From Helicobacter sp. 11-8110 (lineage in GTDB: Bacteria > Campylobacterota > Campylobacteria > Campylobacterales > Helicobacteraceae), in contig NZ_NHYL01000006.1 in the NCBI RefSeq assembly GCF_003288905.1, forward strand, positions 29,698 through 93,697: 64,000 bases of DNA. The letters run 5' to 3'. The notes beneath the pieces are model-generated. The model was given only the letters and a program-made list of their open reading frames with translations, did not search any database and was not told the DNA's origin. This document shows, in pieces, positions 24,990 through 34,426 of this stretch (positions are counted from its first letter, which is position 1; every line of letters begins with the position of its first letter). The position numbers and the translations under genes were made by a program.

Positions 24990-26006
24990 CTAATATCTAT
25001 TCCTCAAAGCCCACTTGACAAGCAAAACTAATACGGGCACTTCTACAAGTGGTCCGATAATCGCCCCAAAGCTTTGTGGAGATGCAATCCCAAAGCTTGC
25101 GATACAAATCGCAATTGCAAGCTCAAAATTATTACCACTTGCGCTAAAAGAGATAGAACAAGTCTTTTCATAGTTGATTTTGTTTTTGCGTGAAATAAAC
25201 CAAGAAAAGAAAAACATACATACAAAATACAAAATCAAAGGCAAGGCAATTTTTAATGTATCTAATGGCAAAGTAAAGATAGCATCAGATTTATAAGAGC
25301 ACATCATTAAAATTGTAAAAAGTAGGGTAATAAGCGTTAGCGGACTAATGAATGGAAGGAATTTTGTTTCATACCAAGAAGCTCCCTTTGTCTTTAGCAA
25401 AACAAAACGGCTTAAAAATCCTAACATAAAAGGGATACCAAGATAAATAAAGACATTCTTGCTAATCGCGCTAATGCTAATATCTATACTAGAATTTTCC
25501 ATTTTTATGCCAAGTATTGAGGGTAAAAAGTCAAGATAAAAATATGCCAAGATTCCAAAAAATAGGATTTGAAACACACTATTAAAAGCCACAAGCGCAC
25601 TTGTATATTCTCTATTTGCCTTTGCTAGATCGCTCCATACCACAACCATTGCTACACATCTAGCAAGCCCGATAATAATCACACCTTGCATATATTCTGG
25701 ATAATCTCTCAAAAAGATATAAGCCAAAATAAACATCAAAGTAGGACCAACAATCCAATTTAAAAAAAGTGAAAAAGCTAGAATCTTCTTATCATCAAAG
25801 ACTTGTAACATTTTGGCATATTCTACCTTTGCAAGAGGGGGATACATCATTATGATAAGACAAGCAACCAAAAGCATATTTAGTGAGTTGTATTCAAAAA
25901 TCGCCCAAAAATTATTGATATTTGGAACAAGATAGCCAAGTAATAAGCCCGCAGCCATTGCCAGAAAAATCCAAAGACTAAGAAATCTATCTACTATACC
26001 TAACAT
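24990..26006 (-). CDS. acr3: Acr3-type arsenite efflux permease
   Basis: 338 residues with about ten membrane helices. The conserved Cys sits in G-L-A-R-C-V-A-M-V-V-V-W (~residue 117), the signature of Acr3 transporters, and N-x-x-E-L-A-I in the later part is also typical (S-G-N-N-F-E-L-A-I). It exports As(III), and in some family members Sb(III), using the proton gradient. It is last in an arsP-arsR-arsC-acr3 array and overlaps arsC by 7 bp. The same four-gene order is known in Campylobacter jejuni. Confidence 0.95.
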   Translation of the reverse strand: MLGIVDRFLSLWIFLAMAAGLLLGYLVPNINNFWAIFEYNSLNMLLVACLIIMMYPPLAKVEYAKMLQVFDDKKILAFSLFLNWIVGPTLMFILAYIFLRDYPEYMQGVIIIGLARCVAMVVVWSDLAKANREYTSALVAFNSVFQILFFGILAYFYLDFLPSILGIKMENSSIDISISAISKNVFIYLGIPFMLGFLSRFVLLKTKGASWYETKFLPFISPLTLITLLFTILMMCSYKSDAIFTLPLDTLKIALPLILYFVCMFFFSWFISRKNKINYEKTCSISFSASGNNFELAIAICIASFGIASPQSFGAIIGPLVEVPVLVLLVKWALRNRY

Positions 26007-26422
26007 ACAAAACCTTTGAGTGAATTTGTCTTGATAGCGTGTAGAAGTGCATCAAGCTTAGAATCTAGTGTTTTTATAATTTGTTTAAAAGTCTCATCAT
26101 CGCTTCCACTTGGATCCATTAGGGCAAAATCAAAAAAATATTCTGCCTTAAGGCTTGGACAAGCGACATTGCACCCCATGCTTACAGCAATATTTATATC
26201 TTTTGGCAAGGCTTCAATAAGCTTTGCATAATGATCTTTCATATCAATTTGATAAAGTTCATGAATTAGTCTTATGGCCTGAGGATTTACTCCTTTTGAA
26301 GTATCACTTCCCGCAGAAAAAATCTCTAGATCTAATCCTAGTTTCTTTGCTTTGTACTTGGCTAAAGCCTCCGCCATTTGAGAGCGACAACTATTATGCA
26401 CACAAATAAATGCAATTTTCAT
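26000..26422 (-). CDS. arsC: Thioredoxin-coupled arsenate reductase (LMW-phosphatase fold)
   Basis: 140 residues. The P-loop C-V-H-N-S-C-R-S (from residue 7) gives the CX5R catalytic site. Two more cysteines in S-M-G-C-N-V-A-C-P (~82 and 86) match the relay pair of S. aureus-type ArsC. It reduces As(V) to As(III) for export by Acr3. ATG start overlaps the arsR stop by 1 nt, so it is translationally coupled. Confidence 0.95.
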   Translation of the reverse strand: MKIAFICVHNSCRSQMAEALAKYKAKKLGLDLEIFSAGSDTSKGVNPQAIRLIHELYQIDMKDHYAKLIEALPKDINIAVSMGCNVACPSLKAEYFFDFALMDPSGSDDETFKQIIKTLDSKLDALLHAIKTNSLKGFVC

Positions 26423-26748
26423 TATATTTCCTTATTGCAAGTAATTTTTTGCAATGGCGGTAATGATAATTGAAGTTCTTGTATAGCCTTTAGGCATTCT
26501 ATGTGAAATATAGAAAGATTCTCATTAATGCCATAATATGCCCAAGTGCCTTTGCGTTTGACATATAAAAATCCACAATCTTTTAGAATCTTTAAGTGTC
26601 TTGAAAGGCGAGATTGCTTTAAGTCAAGTGCGTTTTGTAAATCACAGACGCAAAGCTCACCATGATTTTGTAAAAATGCCAAAATTATTACACGAGTTTC
26701 ATCATTAAGAGCACCTATGAGATTAAGAAAAGCATTCATTTTGTCCAT
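26422..26748 (-). CDS. arsR: ArsR-family metalloregulatory repressor
   Basis: About 108 residues from ATG 26748, preferred over an upstream start at 26784 because AAGGTG lies just before it and it avoids overlap with arsP. A winged helix-turn-helix is visible (Q-S-R-L-S-R-H-L-K-I-L-K). The metal-sensing motif E-L-C-V-C-D-L carries the As(III)-binding cysteine pair. It should repress the operon in the absence of arsenite by binding upstream of arsP, where ATATCA-type repeats overlap the promoter. Confidence 0.93.
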   Translation of the reverse strand: MDKMNAFLNLIGALNDETRVIILAFLQNHGELCVCDLQNALDLKQSRLSRHLKILKDCGFLYVKRKGTWAYYGINENLSIFHIECLKAIQELQLSLPPLQKITCNKEI

Positions 26749-26758
26749 CTTATCACCT

Positions 26759-27745
26759 TTATATAAGATACATAATGCCACCAAAACCTATGGCAATAAA
26801 AAGAATTAAACTAACAAAAATTGCTAGGAATCTCATTGTAAATATACTTTGTAAAAGAATAAGTTCAGGCAAAGAGCATCCAGCACCAGCTATCAAAAAA
26901 CTAAAGATTATGCCTTCATGCACACCCACTCCAAGCAAAGCCAAACCAATGGGAATAGTAGCTTCCACTCTAATATATAGCAAGACTCCAATAAATGCCG
27001 CAAAAACCACACCCAAAAAGCCAAAATTACTTAAGTGATTTTGGATAAATTCTTGTGGCACAAATCCATGAATACAAGCTCCTATGCCCATACCTATGGC
27101 AATATATGGAATGAGTTTCTTATAATCTTTTAGGCTTTGATAAAAGAGGTTTTTGATAGATATATTCTTTGTGTTTTCACAGCAATTTTGGCTTGAAGTT
27201 TCATTGTTACAACAACTCCCTGCTTGTAGCTTTATGGTGCTAAATGAAGTAAGCTTGGTAGGCTTATTAGAAGTAAAAATTGAAGGCTTTGTGTGTATAG
27301 AATCTTGCCTAAAATCTTGTTTTAACAATGTTGTTGTATCTAGGGTTTGTAGCAAAATTGAAATAATAAAAATTGCAACACAAAGGACAATAACATAGAT
27401 TAGAGTGATTTTAAATCCAAAAGCTAAAAATAACATTACAACAATGATAGGATTAATAAGAGGCGAAGTAAAAAGATAAGCAATACAAACACCAAAAGCT
27501 ACATTTGCCTTAAGCAATGCACGAAGCAAAGGTATAGTAGAACAAGAGCAAAAAGGTGTAAGAGCACCAAGCAAGATAGATTTGATATAGCTAGAATACG
27601 AATCTTTTTGCAAATGATTTTTGAATAGATTCTGATATTTTTGCTGGATTAGAGCTATAAGCATTTGCGCCGCAACAAAAAGAACAGACAATTCGACAAA
27701 ATACAAACAAAAAAGTTTTATACTTTCTAAAAAACTTACTGACAT
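26759..27745 (-). CDS. arsP: ArsP/DUF318-family permease (organoarsenical or metal efflux)
   Basis: 328 residues, about eight membrane helices in two halves. T-P-F-C-S-C-S-T-I-P-L near residue 60 is the family signature, and a repeat of it without cysteines, A-G-A-G-C-S-L-P-E, occurs in the second half. Between them a hydrophilic loop (~170-200) has two Cys-Cys pairs (G-S-C-C and N-C-C), likely cytosolic metal-binding. ArsP of C. jejuni exports trivalent organoarsenicals; the Cys-pair loop also resembles SO_0444-type Cu/Zn exporters, so substrate is open. It is first in the ars operon. Confidence 0.85.
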   Translation of the reverse strand: MSVSFLESIKLFCLYFVELSVLFVAAQMLIALIQQKYQNLFKNHLQKDSYSSYIKSILLGALTPFCSCSTIPLLRALLKANVAFGVCIAYLFTSPLINPIIVVMLFLAFGFKITLIYVIVLCVAIFIISILLQTLDTTTLLKQDFRQDSIHTKPSIFTSNKPTKLTSFSTIKLQAGSCCNNETSSQNCCENTKNISIKNLFYQSLKDYKKLIPYIAIGMGIGACIHGFVPQEFIQNHLSNFGFLGVVFAAFIGVLLYIRVEATIPIGLALLGVGVHEGIIFSFLIAGAGCSLPELILLQSIFTMRFLAIFVSLILFIAIGFGGIMYLI

Positions 27746-28099
27746 AAATCAATCCTTTATTTAAAAATCAAAATATTATTATATCAAAATATATCAAAAT
27801 ATATCAATATATTAGAAATATAATCTAAGCTTAAATATTCAGCGATATAAGAATTGCACAATACGGCTACAAAAAAATCTACATACATTTCACAAATATC
27901 AAAATATCACAAAATATCACGGATATAATGAGCGTAATTTTTCATAAAGAAGTGAAGAAAAATCCTACAAAACAAGACTCAATACATTAAAGCTTAATGG
28001 GATAAATCTTGTGATGAAAATATCACGCATTTTTGGTTCTTGTGTTAGCCCATTACCAAGCAAAATTTTGTGCTTGTTGGGGCTTTGTTGTTAATAATT
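27746..28099. other. 354-bp intergenic region with ATATCA-type repeats
   Basis: No gene is supported here. The DNA is very AT-rich. Next to arsP are three 10-bp units ATATCAAAAT/ATATCAAAAT/ATATCAATAT (27781-27810). Further out is AAAATATCAC, perfect at 27901, 27911 and 28017. An extended -10-like GATATAATG lies at 27922-27930 on the plus strand with no gene downstream on that strand. The rest shows no coding signal. Confidence 0.6.
27778..27810 (-). promoter_or_regulatory. arsP promoter overlapping a triple ATATCAAAAT repeat, likely ArsR operator
   Basis: On the minus strand TGATATAAT (27786-27778) is an extended -10, 33 bp from the arsP ATG. It is overlapped and preceded by three head-to-tail 10-bp units (27781, 27791, 27801), about one helical turn each. 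Repressor binding there would block polymerase. ArsR binding is inferred from operon context. Confidence 0.5.
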
Positions 28100-29134
28100 T
28101 TAATACAGATTCACAGGATAAGGATCTCTGTTATCTACCGTAAATCTCTGATGCCAATATGGATATGCCAATTTTGTTTGACTAGCCTTATCTAATCTTT
28201 TGATATGTTCTGCATCAAGTTGTAACTCGCTAGCTTGCAAATTTTCTTTTAATTGCTCAACTTTTGTAGCACCTATCACAAGGGAGCTAATTGTCGGTCT
28301 TGATAATACCCAAGCAAGTGCAATTTGTGCTATTGAATAACTAGTTTCTTTGCTAATAGATTCTAACTCATCTACAATATTTAATAAATGCTCTCTATCC
28401 ATATCCCAAGCACCGCCTCTTCCTAATCTAGAATCATCGATGTTTTGCTTACTTCTTGTGATTTTGCCTGATAGCAGAGATCCACTCAAAGGACTCCAAA
28501 CAAGTGTGCCTATTTTTTCTTCTATGCCAAGTGGCATTAACTCATTTTCAAATTCTCTCGCACCAAGTGAATAATACGCTTGATGCACCACGGGTCTTTG
28601 GAGATTATAGGCATCTGCAACACTTAGCATTTTCATCAAATGCCAACCTGAATAATTGCTCACCCCAAAATAGCGTATTTTGCCTGTTTTGACTAAGTCA
28701 TTAAGTGTTTGCAAGGCTTCTATATGTGGAGTTCTTGCATCATAGCAATGTAAATGATACAAATCAATATAATCAGTTTGTAATCTCTGCAAACTCGCTT
28801 CAACACTTTGTAAAATCTTTGATCTTGAAGTGCCGATGTCATTTGGATTATCGCTCATCCACATACCTGTTTTTGTAGAGATAAAAACTTCAGATCTTTT
28901 GTAATCCTTAAGGGCTTGTCCCAAAATAATTTCAGAATCTCCAAGGGAATAACAATCCGCGGTATCAAAGGCATTAAACCCTAAATCCATACACACTTTA
29001 ATCAAAGCCTTAGCCTCATCTACTTGAGTGCTACCCCATTTTTTGAAAAGCTCTGTGCTGCCTCCAAATGTCGCAGTTCCTAGCATCATATTTGGGATAA
29101 CTTGCCCACTATTGCCTAAATATCTGTATTTCAT
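28100..29134 (-). CDS. Aldo/keto reductase (Mgr/YghZ-like group)
   Basis: 344 residues forming an NADPH-dependent TIM barrel. The catalytic tetrad is visible: D in F-D-T-A-D, Y in the same C-Y-S segment, K in S-T-K-T-G and H in L-Y-H-L-H. The C-terminal N-L-x-A-S motif and R-P-T-I-S-S-L-V-I-G-A bind NADP. It lies between the two arsenic transport loci on the same strand. Substrate is unknown; it may reduce aldehydes or quinones. ATG start with AGGAGATAT just before. Confidence 0.9.
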   Translation of the reverse strand: MKYRYLGNSGQVIPNMMLGTATFGGSTELFKKWGSTQVDEAKALIKVCMDLGFNAFDTADCYSLGDSEIILGQALKDYKRSEVFISTKTGMWMSDNPNDIGTSRSKILQSVEASLQRLQTDYIDLYHLHCYDARTPHIEALQTLNDLVKTGKIRYFGVSNYSGWHLMKMLSVADAYNLQRPVVHQAYYSLGAREFENELMPLGIEEKIGTLVWSPLSGSLLSGKITRSKQNIDDSRLGRGGAWDMDREHLLNIVDELESISKETSYSIAQIALAWVLSRPTISSLVIGATKVEQLKENLQASELQLDAEHIKRLDKASQTKLAYPYWHQRFTVDNRDPYPVNLY

Positions 29135-29397
29135 ACATATCTCCTATAACAAATAATTAAACTTGGCATTATACACACCACGCGATACATTTCAGCAAAC
29201 CCTAGATTCAAAAATGCACTTGTGCAAGATGTCTAAAAACAACCCAAGAAAAACTCCAATAAAGAAATTTAACCAAGCTAGAGTGTTGTATGTATTCATT
29301 ATTGGTTTTTGTGATAATTTGAAACAAGAATGTGATTTTACATTAAATTTTATTTAAATTAAAGGTTTGTAAGGATTTAGTGTTGATTTAAAGGGAA

Positions 29398-30753
29398 TTA
29401 ATAAAAAATTATTGCACTAATCCATAGTCCAAAAAGAGAAACTAGAAGAACGAAAAAAACAAGAATAAAAGCAAAAATTATGTATTGTAGGAGTGAAATT
29501 TTGATATTGTAGATTTTAAGTTTAAGCAAAAAGAGTAGGGTAGCAAGTGATCCTAAGGGTGTGAGTTTGGAGCCTATATTGCAGCCTAGTAAGTGCGCAA
29601 ATGCAAGGGTTTGAGTGTGTAGTGAATTAAGTTCAAAAGATTGAAGTGTGAGATTACCTAAGAGCACCATAGGAAGATTATTTATAATGCTAGAACCAAG
29701 GCTTGAGAAGATTCCAACACTAAAGATTTGCATTAAAAGTGGTGCTAAGTCTATAGAATCAAAAATAATTTGCATAGTATCTAAAAAACCTGCATTTTTC
29801 ACGCCAAAGACAACAACGAAAAGTCCAAAACTAAAAATCACCACAGAAAAAGGAGTTTCTTTTAATAAAGTTTTAACTTGAATTAAATCTAAAGCTTTTG
29901 CATAGATGAGTGCAATAAGGCTAATGCCAAATAAAAAGATATAGAGTTCTATGCCATAGTGTTGCCCAAGAGTGATGCCTATAAACAAAATAATGATTAA
30001 GATATAGCATAAAGCAAGAGTTATTTTGGAGGGCTTGTGGTTTGAATTTGGATTGGAATTGACATTATCACTAAGCGGAGTGTCTGGTTTAAAATGGAGA
30101 GTGTGTGGCAAGAATTGTCTAAAACAAATCCAAGCAATGATGATAAAGACAAATATTCCAAAAATTTGAGGTAGTGCCATCATCATAGCAAAGTGCAAAA
30201 AGCTGATTTTAAACATTTCTGCTGTGATAATATTAGTAAGATTAGAAATAATAAAGACATTAGAAGCAAAATCGCTAATAAAGCTAATAAGAAGCAAGAA
30301 AACCACAAGAGGCGAGAAAGAAGCAAAAAATTTTATTTTTGGGGTGATATGTTTTTGTTTGCTAAAGTCTATTTTGTTGAAAAGTGCTAATACAAGTGGA
30401 GTTAGCACTAAAATTGCTCCATCATTGGCAAAAACCATACTCACTATACTGCCTAAAATGATAAGCAATACAAAAAATTTCCAAGTTTGAATGCAATGTG
30501 TATTAGGAATGATATATGAAGCAAGATGAGAAAAGAATCCAAGCTTTTCAAAAGCAAGACTAAAAAGAATAAGTCCAATGAGTGCTAAAGTGCTGGGTTT
30601 GGTGATTTCCCAAACAAGTGCTATATTATCAAGACTAACTACATTTAAGCTATAAACACACATTGCGCCAAGTGTGCTAAAAACCCATATAGGCAACTTA
30701 AAGGGACGCATATAAATGCAAAATATTGTTGCTACAAAAATAATATAACCCAT
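29398..30753 (-). CDS. arsB: ArsB-type arsenite efflux transporter
   Basis: 451 residues, about 11-12 membrane helices. A-N-D-G-A-I-L-V-L-T-P-L (~residues 108-119) and F-I-S-D-F-A-S-N-V-F-I-I-S-N-L-T-N-I match the ArsB signatures (A-N-D-G-A-A-L-I-L-T-P and D-T-A-S-L-x-L-I-x-S-N-L-V-N). ArsB exports As(III)/Sb(III), alone or with ArsA, which is absent here. The SLC13/NhaD-like fold is shared, so a related anion substrate is possible. It lies apart from the arsR operon and has its own divergent promoter region facing putA. Confidence 0.85.
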   Translation of the reverse strand: MGYIIFVATIFCIYMRPFKLPIWVFSTLGAMCVYSLNVVSLDNIALVWEITKPSTLALIGLILFSLAFEKLGFFSHLASYIIPNTHCIQTWKFFVLLIILGSIVSMVFANDGAILVLTPLVLALFNKIDFSKQKHITPKIKFFASFSPLVVFLLLISFISDFASNVFIISNLTNIITAEMFKISFLHFAMMMALPQIFGIFVFIIIAWICFRQFLPHTLHFKPDTPLSDNVNSNPNSNHKPSKITLALCYILIIILFIGITLGQHYGIELYIFLFGISLIALIYAKALDLIQVKTLLKETPFSVVIFSFGLFVVVFGVKNAGFLDTMQIIFDSIDLAPLLMQIFSVGIFSSLGSSIINNLPMVLLGNLTLQSFELNSLHTQTLAFAHLLGCNIGSKLTPLGSLATLLFLLKLKIYNIKISLLQYIIFAFILVFFVLLVSLFGLWISAIIFY

Positions 30754-30933
30754 AATCTCACTTAAATTGATGTTGAAATTAATCTTAAATTATAACATAC
30801 TTAAAATATTGATGTTACTAAAACATACATATTGGTTAAAAATAAGATAACTTTTATAGAACTTTATTAGTGTTCTTGCTATTTTTTGTAAAATCGAGGT
30901 GAATATATTTCAATTAATGTTAAGGAGTGATAA

Positions 30934-33900
30934 ATGGAACAGGTGATAGATGAATCTCTTAAATTTGCTGAGGAATTACAGGGTAAAATTGAGAGAAATA
31001 TTTCTCAAAGTGAGCGAGAATTTCACAGCAAAATGCAAAAATTGCTCAACAATCCTAAAAATAAAGTTATGCTTATAGAGCTTCTTGATAGATCTTTTAG
31101 ATGTAAAGATAAAAGAGCTTCCTTTGAATTAATAGAGCATACTTTGAATAAATTTGGTATAGCAGACTTTTTCTCACCTTTTGAGAAGTTTTTGCTTTAT
31201 AGTTTTATTAATTTGGGTCGATTTGCACCAAATATTTCGGTGCCCTTTTTTGTTTCTCATTTAAGAAAAGATACAAGTGCTATGGTGCTAGATGCAGATA
31301 AAGGCTTTTTAAAACCTCATATAGAAAAAAGAAAACAAAATGATCACATTACATTAAATGTGAATCTAATTGGTGAGGAGGTCTTAGGCGAAGCAGAATC
31401 ACAATATAGAATCCGAAAATATGAAGAAGCCTTGCAATCAAGTTATATTACATATATTTCTATTAAGATAACTACCATTTTTTCACAGATTAATATTATA
31501 GATTTTAAATATTCTAAAGATGAAGTGGTAAAAAGATTAGATCATCTCTATGCTCTAGCTGAAGCTGAAGAAAAAAGACAAGGTGTAGAAAAATTTATTA
31601 ACCTTGATATGGAGGAATTTAGAGATCTTGAGCTAACAGTTGCTGCATTTATGGAAAGTCTTTCTAAATTTAATATTAAAGCAGGTATTGTTTTACAAGC
31701 TTATATACCCGATTCTTATGAATATCTCAAAAAACTCTTTGCTTTTTCAAAACAAAGAGTGCAAGAGGGTAAAAAACCCATTAAGATTCGCTTTGTAAAA
31801 GGCGCAAATATGGAAAGTGAGGAGACAATTGCTAGTCAAAGAGGATGGGAGCTTCCTACTTTCTATAAAAAGATTGACACAGATAGCAATTATAATAAAA
31901 TGCTTGATTTTATCCTGCAAGATGAAAATTATAAATATATCAACATTGGTATAGCAAGCCATAATATCTTTGAAATAGCTTATGCTTATACAAGAATCAA
32001 AAAAGCAAATGCATTTGATAGCTTCACCTTTGAAATGCTTGAGGGTATGAGTTTGCAATGTTCGTATGAGATTTCTAAACTTCATAATCTTATTTTGTAT
32101 GCACCAGTGTGCGATGAAGCGCATTTTAATAACGCCATAGCCTATCTTGTTCGAAGACTTGATGAAAATACAAGCGAAGATAATTTTATGCGATATTTCT
32201 TCAATTTAAAAGTGGGTGATGCAAATTGGCAAACACAAAAAGAGTTGTTTCTAAAAAGCCTTGAAGGTATCAAAAACTTAGATAATAGCACACACAGAAT
32301 ACAAGATAGAAACAAAGAACAAATTATTAAGAGTGCTTATGAAACTAAAGTTTTCAAAAATGAAAGCGACACGGATTTTATTTTGCCTCAAAATAGAGAG
32401 TGGGCGGAAAAAATCAAAGAAAAATATGAAAATTTAGAAGCTTATGAAGTCTATCCTGTGATTTCTGAAGTAATTAAAAAGGCAGATTTAAAGCACATAG
32501 AAGTAAAAGATAAGATTAAAAATCGTTTAATTGCAAAAGTGCATTTAGCCGGTGAAAAAGAAATTAAACAAGCTTTAGAAGTTGCTAAAAATTCTAAATT
32601 TAAAGAAAAAAGTTTTGATGAGATTCATCAAATTTTAGCTAAGGCAGCTAAGATTATGAGAGAAAAAAGAGGGGATTTAATAGGAATTGCAGCCCTAGAA
32701 GTAGGAAAGACTTTTTTAGAGATTGATCCTGAAGTGAGTGAAGCTATTGACTTTACTGAATTCTATCCTCATTCTTTGGCTGCATTAATCAAGCAAAATC
32801 CAAAAACAAAATTTGCCCCTAAAGGCGTTGGGGTAACAATTGCTCCTTGGAATTTTCCTGTTGGAATCTCAGTGGGCACGATAGTAGCCCCTTTAGCAGC
32901 AGGTAATGCAGTGATTTATAAACCTTCATCTTTATCAACACTTACAGGGTATATGATATGTGAGTGTTTATGGGAAGCTGGAGTTCCAAAAGATGCTCTT
33001 ATTTTCTTGCCTTCAAAGGGAAGTGATGTTTCAAAATATTTACTCACAAATGAAGCTGTAAAATTTGCTATTCTAACAGGAGGAGAAGAGACTGCCTATA
33101 AGATGCTAGAAGCTAATCCAACCTTGCTTTTAAGTGCGGAAACTGGTGGTAAAAATGCGACTATTGTCTCAAAATTTGCTGATAGAGATAGTGCGATTAA
33201 AAATATTATTCATTCTGCTTTTTCAAATTCAGGACAAAAATGTTCAGCTACTTCTTTGCTTGTTCTTGAGGATGAGGTTTATGAAGATGCGGAATTCAAA
33301 AAAACCCTTGTAGATGCAGCTTCATCTATGCTAGTTGGCTCACCTTTTGAATTTAAAAATAAAATTGCGGCACTTTGTGATGAAATTGATCCAAAGGTCC
33401 AAAGAGCCTTGGATGAATTGAAGCCTTATGAAGAATGGGCGTTAAAACCAAAATTTATAGATGATAATAAGCATTTAATGAGTCCGGGCATAAAATATGG
33501 CACTAAGAAAGGTGATTTTACACATATGACAGAGCTTTTTGCGCCAATTCTTAGTGTTATGAGGGCAAAAGATCTCAAGGAAGCCATTGAAATAGTTAAT
33601 TCTACTGGGTATGGCTTGACAGCTGGTTTTGAAAGTCTTGATGAGAGAGAATGGGAATATTTCCATACGCATATAGAAGCAGGAAATATTTATATCAATA
33701 AGCCAACTACTGGTGCTATAGTGCTTCGTCAGCCTTTTGGTGGAGTTAAAAAATCAGCTATAGGATTTGGTAGAAAAGTAGGAATTTATAACTACATCAC
33801 GCAATTTTTAGAAATCACCCAAGAAGAAGCAGATAGCAATTTGCTTGAAAATAATTTTTCAAAAACTCTTAAGAGCTTGGGCTTTAATGAGCTTGATAAA

Positions 33901-34413
33901 ATGGCACAATCTTATGCCTATCATTATAAAAACGAATTTTCTGTAGCAAAAGATTATGTGGGTATTAGGGGCGAGGATAATCTATTCTCTTATACTAAGA
34001 TTAAGAATCTAGCTTATAGGGTTTGCAAAGAAGATAGCTTAAGAGATATTTTAGGGGTTGTCTTGGCGGCAAATATAGCAGAAATAGAACTTTTGGTGAG
34101 TTTTGATGAAAATTCTCATATGGAAAGCGCAAAAGAATTATGTCAAAAACTTGGTTTTAAAGTTAAGTTTTTAAAAGAAGTAAAAGAGGATTTTGTAAGT
34201 AAAATTTCAGATTATGAGAGAATCCGCTATCATTTAGCACCAAATGTTAATGATGAAATCTACAAAGAAGCTTCAAGTTTAGCCAAGATAGTTATTAGAG
34301 AAAAACCACTCTTAAATGGTCGATTTGAATTCCTATTCTATCATAATGAAAAGTCTTTAAGTATATCTTATCACCGCTATGGAAATTTAGGAATTCGTGC
34401 TTTAAAACAATAA
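30934..34413 (+). CDS. putA: Bifunctional proline dehydrogenase / pyrroline-5-carboxylate dehydrogenase
   Basis: 1159 residues. The proline dehydrogenase barrel (~residues 90-430) contains R-F-V-K-G-A near residue 287 and Y-L-V-R-R-L-D-E-N, whose Arg pair binds substrate carboxylate. The aldehyde dehydrogenase domain (~530-960) has P-W-N-F-P, E736 in S-A-E-T-G-G and the catalytic C770 in N-S-G-Q-K-C. A C-terminal ~170-residue region follows. It oxidises proline to glutamate, passing electrons to quinone and NAD. No N-terminal ribbon-helix-helix DNA-binding domain is seen, so it is not the autorepressor type. Good ribosome site AAGGAGTGATAA; putP follows 13 bp on. Confidence 0.96.
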   Translation: MEQVIDESLKFAEELQGKIERNISQSEREFHSKMQKLLNNPKNKVMLIELLDRSFRCKDKRASFELIEHTLNKFGIADFFSPFEKFLLYSFINLGRFAPNISVPFFVSHLRKDTSAMVLDADKGFLKPHIEKRKQNDHITLNVNLIGEEVLGEAESQYRIRKYEEALQSSYITYISIKITTIFSQINIIDFKYSKDEVVKRLDHLYALAEAEEKRQGVEKFINLDMEEFRDLELTVAAFMESLSKFNIKAGIVLQAYIPDSYEYLKKLFAFSKQRVQEGKKPIKIRFVKGANMESEETIASQRGWELPTFYKKIDTDSNYNKMLDFILQDENYKYINIGIASHNIFEIAYAYTRIKKANAFDSFTFEMLEGMSLQCSYEISKLHNLILYAPVCDEAHFNNAIAYLVRRLDENTSEDNFMRYFFNLKVGDANWQTQKELFLKSLEGIKNLDNSTHRIQDRNKEQIIKSAYETKVFKNESDTDFILPQNREWAEKIKEKYENLEAYEVYPVISEVIKKADLKHIEVKDKIKNRLIAKVHLAGEKEIKQALEVAKNSKFKEKSFDEIHQILAKAAKIMREKRGDLIGIAALEVGKTFLEIDPEVSEAIDFTEFYPHSLAALIKQNPKTKFAPKGVGVTIAPWNFPVGISVGTIVAPLAAGNAVIYKPSSLSTLTGYMICECLWEAGVPKDALIFLPSKGSDVSKYLLTNEAVKFAILTGGEETAYKMLEANPTLLLSAETGGKNATIVSKFADRDSAIKNIIHSAFSNSGQKCSATSLLVLEDEVYEDAEFKKTLVDAASSMLVGSPFEFKNKIAALCDEIDPKVQRALDELKPYEEWALKPKFIDDNKHLMSPGIKYGTKKGDFTHMTELFAPILSVMRAKDLKEAIEIVNSTGYGLTAGFESLDEREWEYFHTHIEAGNIYINKPTTGAIVLRQPFGGVKKSAIGFGRKVGIYNYITQFLEITQEEADSNLLENNFSKTLKSLGFNELDKMAQSYAYHYKNEFSVAKDYVGIRGEDNLFSYTKIKNLAYRVCKEDSLRDILGVVLAANIAEIELLVSFDENSHMESAKELCQKLGFKVKFLKEVKEDFVSKISDYERIRYHLAPNVNDEIYKEASSLAKIVIREKPLLNGRFEFLFYHNEKSLSISYHRYGNLGIRALKQ

Positions 34414-34426
34414 AAGGAGAAAATAA

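Noticed and set aside
29163..29357. Plus-strand frame of 64 codons between the aldo/keto reductase and arsB.
   Set aside because: No ribosome site, odd composition and no recognisable features; treated as chance in an AT-rich gap.
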